A stretch of DNA of 64,000 nucleotides from positions 1 to 64,000 of the forward strand of contig NZ_JAJADQ010000007.1 in assembly GCF_020447315.1 (NCBI RefSeq). Reading direction: 5' to 3'. Shown piece after piece: positions 63,744 through 64,000 of this stretch. The stretch comes from Hymenobacter nitidus (GTDB lineage Bacteria; Bacteroidota; Bacteroidia; Cytophagales; Hymenobacteraceae). The position numbers and the translations under genes are program-made. The notes under the pieces are model-generated. The model did not search any database, had not been told where the DNA came from, and worked only from the letters and a program-made list of their open reading frames with translations. Every line of letters begins with the position of its first letter. Positions within the stretch are counted from its first letter, which is position 1.

Positions 63744-64000
63744 ATGAAATACTGGTTGATTATGGCGTTGGTGTTGGCGGTGGTAATGCCCGGCCGCGCG
63801 CAGAATGCCACCCGCCTGACGCCCCCGGCCCACGCTCAGGAGGTGTTGGCCTTTCAGCAGGAGCTGGACGCCGAATACCGCGACCCGGCCAGAACCCCGC
63901 TGCTCGCCGAGGCCCGCCCCGGTTTTATGGGCCTGCCGTTTTTTCCGGCTGACTACCGCTACTACGTCGAGGCCACCTTCGTGCGCGACTCAACCTCGGC
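63744..64000 (+). CDS. DUF1684 domain-containing protein, partial (cut by window end)
   Basis: The first 85 residues only, from the ATG at 63744. A signal peptide (MKYWLIMALVLAVVMPGRAQ) is followed by HAQEVLAFQQELDAEYRDPA, then RPGFMGLPFFPADYRYYVEA, the N-terminal signature of DUF1684. The frame is open to the window edge. DUF1684 proteins are secreted or periplasmic proteins of unknown function in Bacteroidota. It lies 79 bases after the delta-60 gene, behind a terminator. Confidence 0.8.
   Translation, partial: MKYWLIMALVLAVVMPGRAQNATRLTPPAHAQEVLAFQQELDAEYRDPARTPLLAEARPGFMGLPFFPADYRYYVEATFVRDSTS

Overview
The window looks like a chromosomal segment of a high-GC member of the Bacteroidota, most like Hymenobacter or a close relative (Cytophagales). 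The case rests on several signs: C-terminal type IX secretion (T9SS) sorting domains, delta-60 repeat proteins, PorT/FadL-like outer membrane barrels, many small Sec lipoproteins, DUF4175/DUF4159/DUF3667 proteins, Bacteroidota-type promoters (TAnnTTTG near -7, TTG/TTTG near -33) and strong stem-loop terminators between convergent genes. No rRNA, tRNA, CRISPR array, insertion sequence or prophage was recognised. The genus is an inference; nothing in the window proves it.

Layout. 1-7.4 kb (minus strand): an aerotolerance-type operon of MoxR ATPase, DUF58, BatA-like protein, DUF4175 and a membrane protein cut by the window edge; the last three genes are joined by ATGA overlaps. 7.5-12.1 kb: tandem barrel paralogues, a DUF4159 protein, a PorT-like barrel and two exported proteins of unknown role. 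12.2-15.2 kb: a TldD/PmbA-type protease pair, one with a Tat-like leader. 15.6-18.0 kb: McrC and McrB (type IV restriction). 18.1-25.4 kb: a GAF-GAF-AAA-Fis sigma54 activator divergent from a TolC, universal stress protein, HlyD/EmrA, DHA2 MFS efflux operon that contains a wrecked four-helix-bundle gene. 25.7-28.6 kb: a lipoprotein, then a BlaI repressor with an M56 peptidase/TonB protein, with a clear operator in the promoter. 28.8-34.6 kb: secreted hydrolase, small membrane protein, penicillin acylase, barrel and RlpA-SPOR protein. 35-45.5 kb: DUF72, a T9SS zincin-like protein, FabH-type ketoacyl synthase, DUF3667, SnoaL-like protein, M13 peptidase, ArfB and small membrane proteins or lipoproteins. 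45.6-48 kb: CorA and MgtE magnesium transporters. 48.4-58.1 kb: cyanophycinase-like peptidase, FadL plus SGNH lipoprotein, two lipocalin-like lipoproteins around a YpdA-type reductase, a DoxX-like protein and DNA polymerase I. 58.5-64 kb: two long tandem delta-60/T9SS proteins and the start of a DUF1684 protein.

Much of the window serves the cell envelope. The regulatory logic that can be read directly lies in the BlaI-M56 promoter and in the two phased palindromes between the sigma54 activator and the efflux operon. Several gaps hold small palindromic or tandem repeat elements of at least five sequence types. The most interesting hypotheses are the Tat-leader TldD with a leaderless partner, the phased palindromes, the McrB with a non-canonical N-terminal domain, and the decayed four-helix-bundle gene inside the efflux operon.
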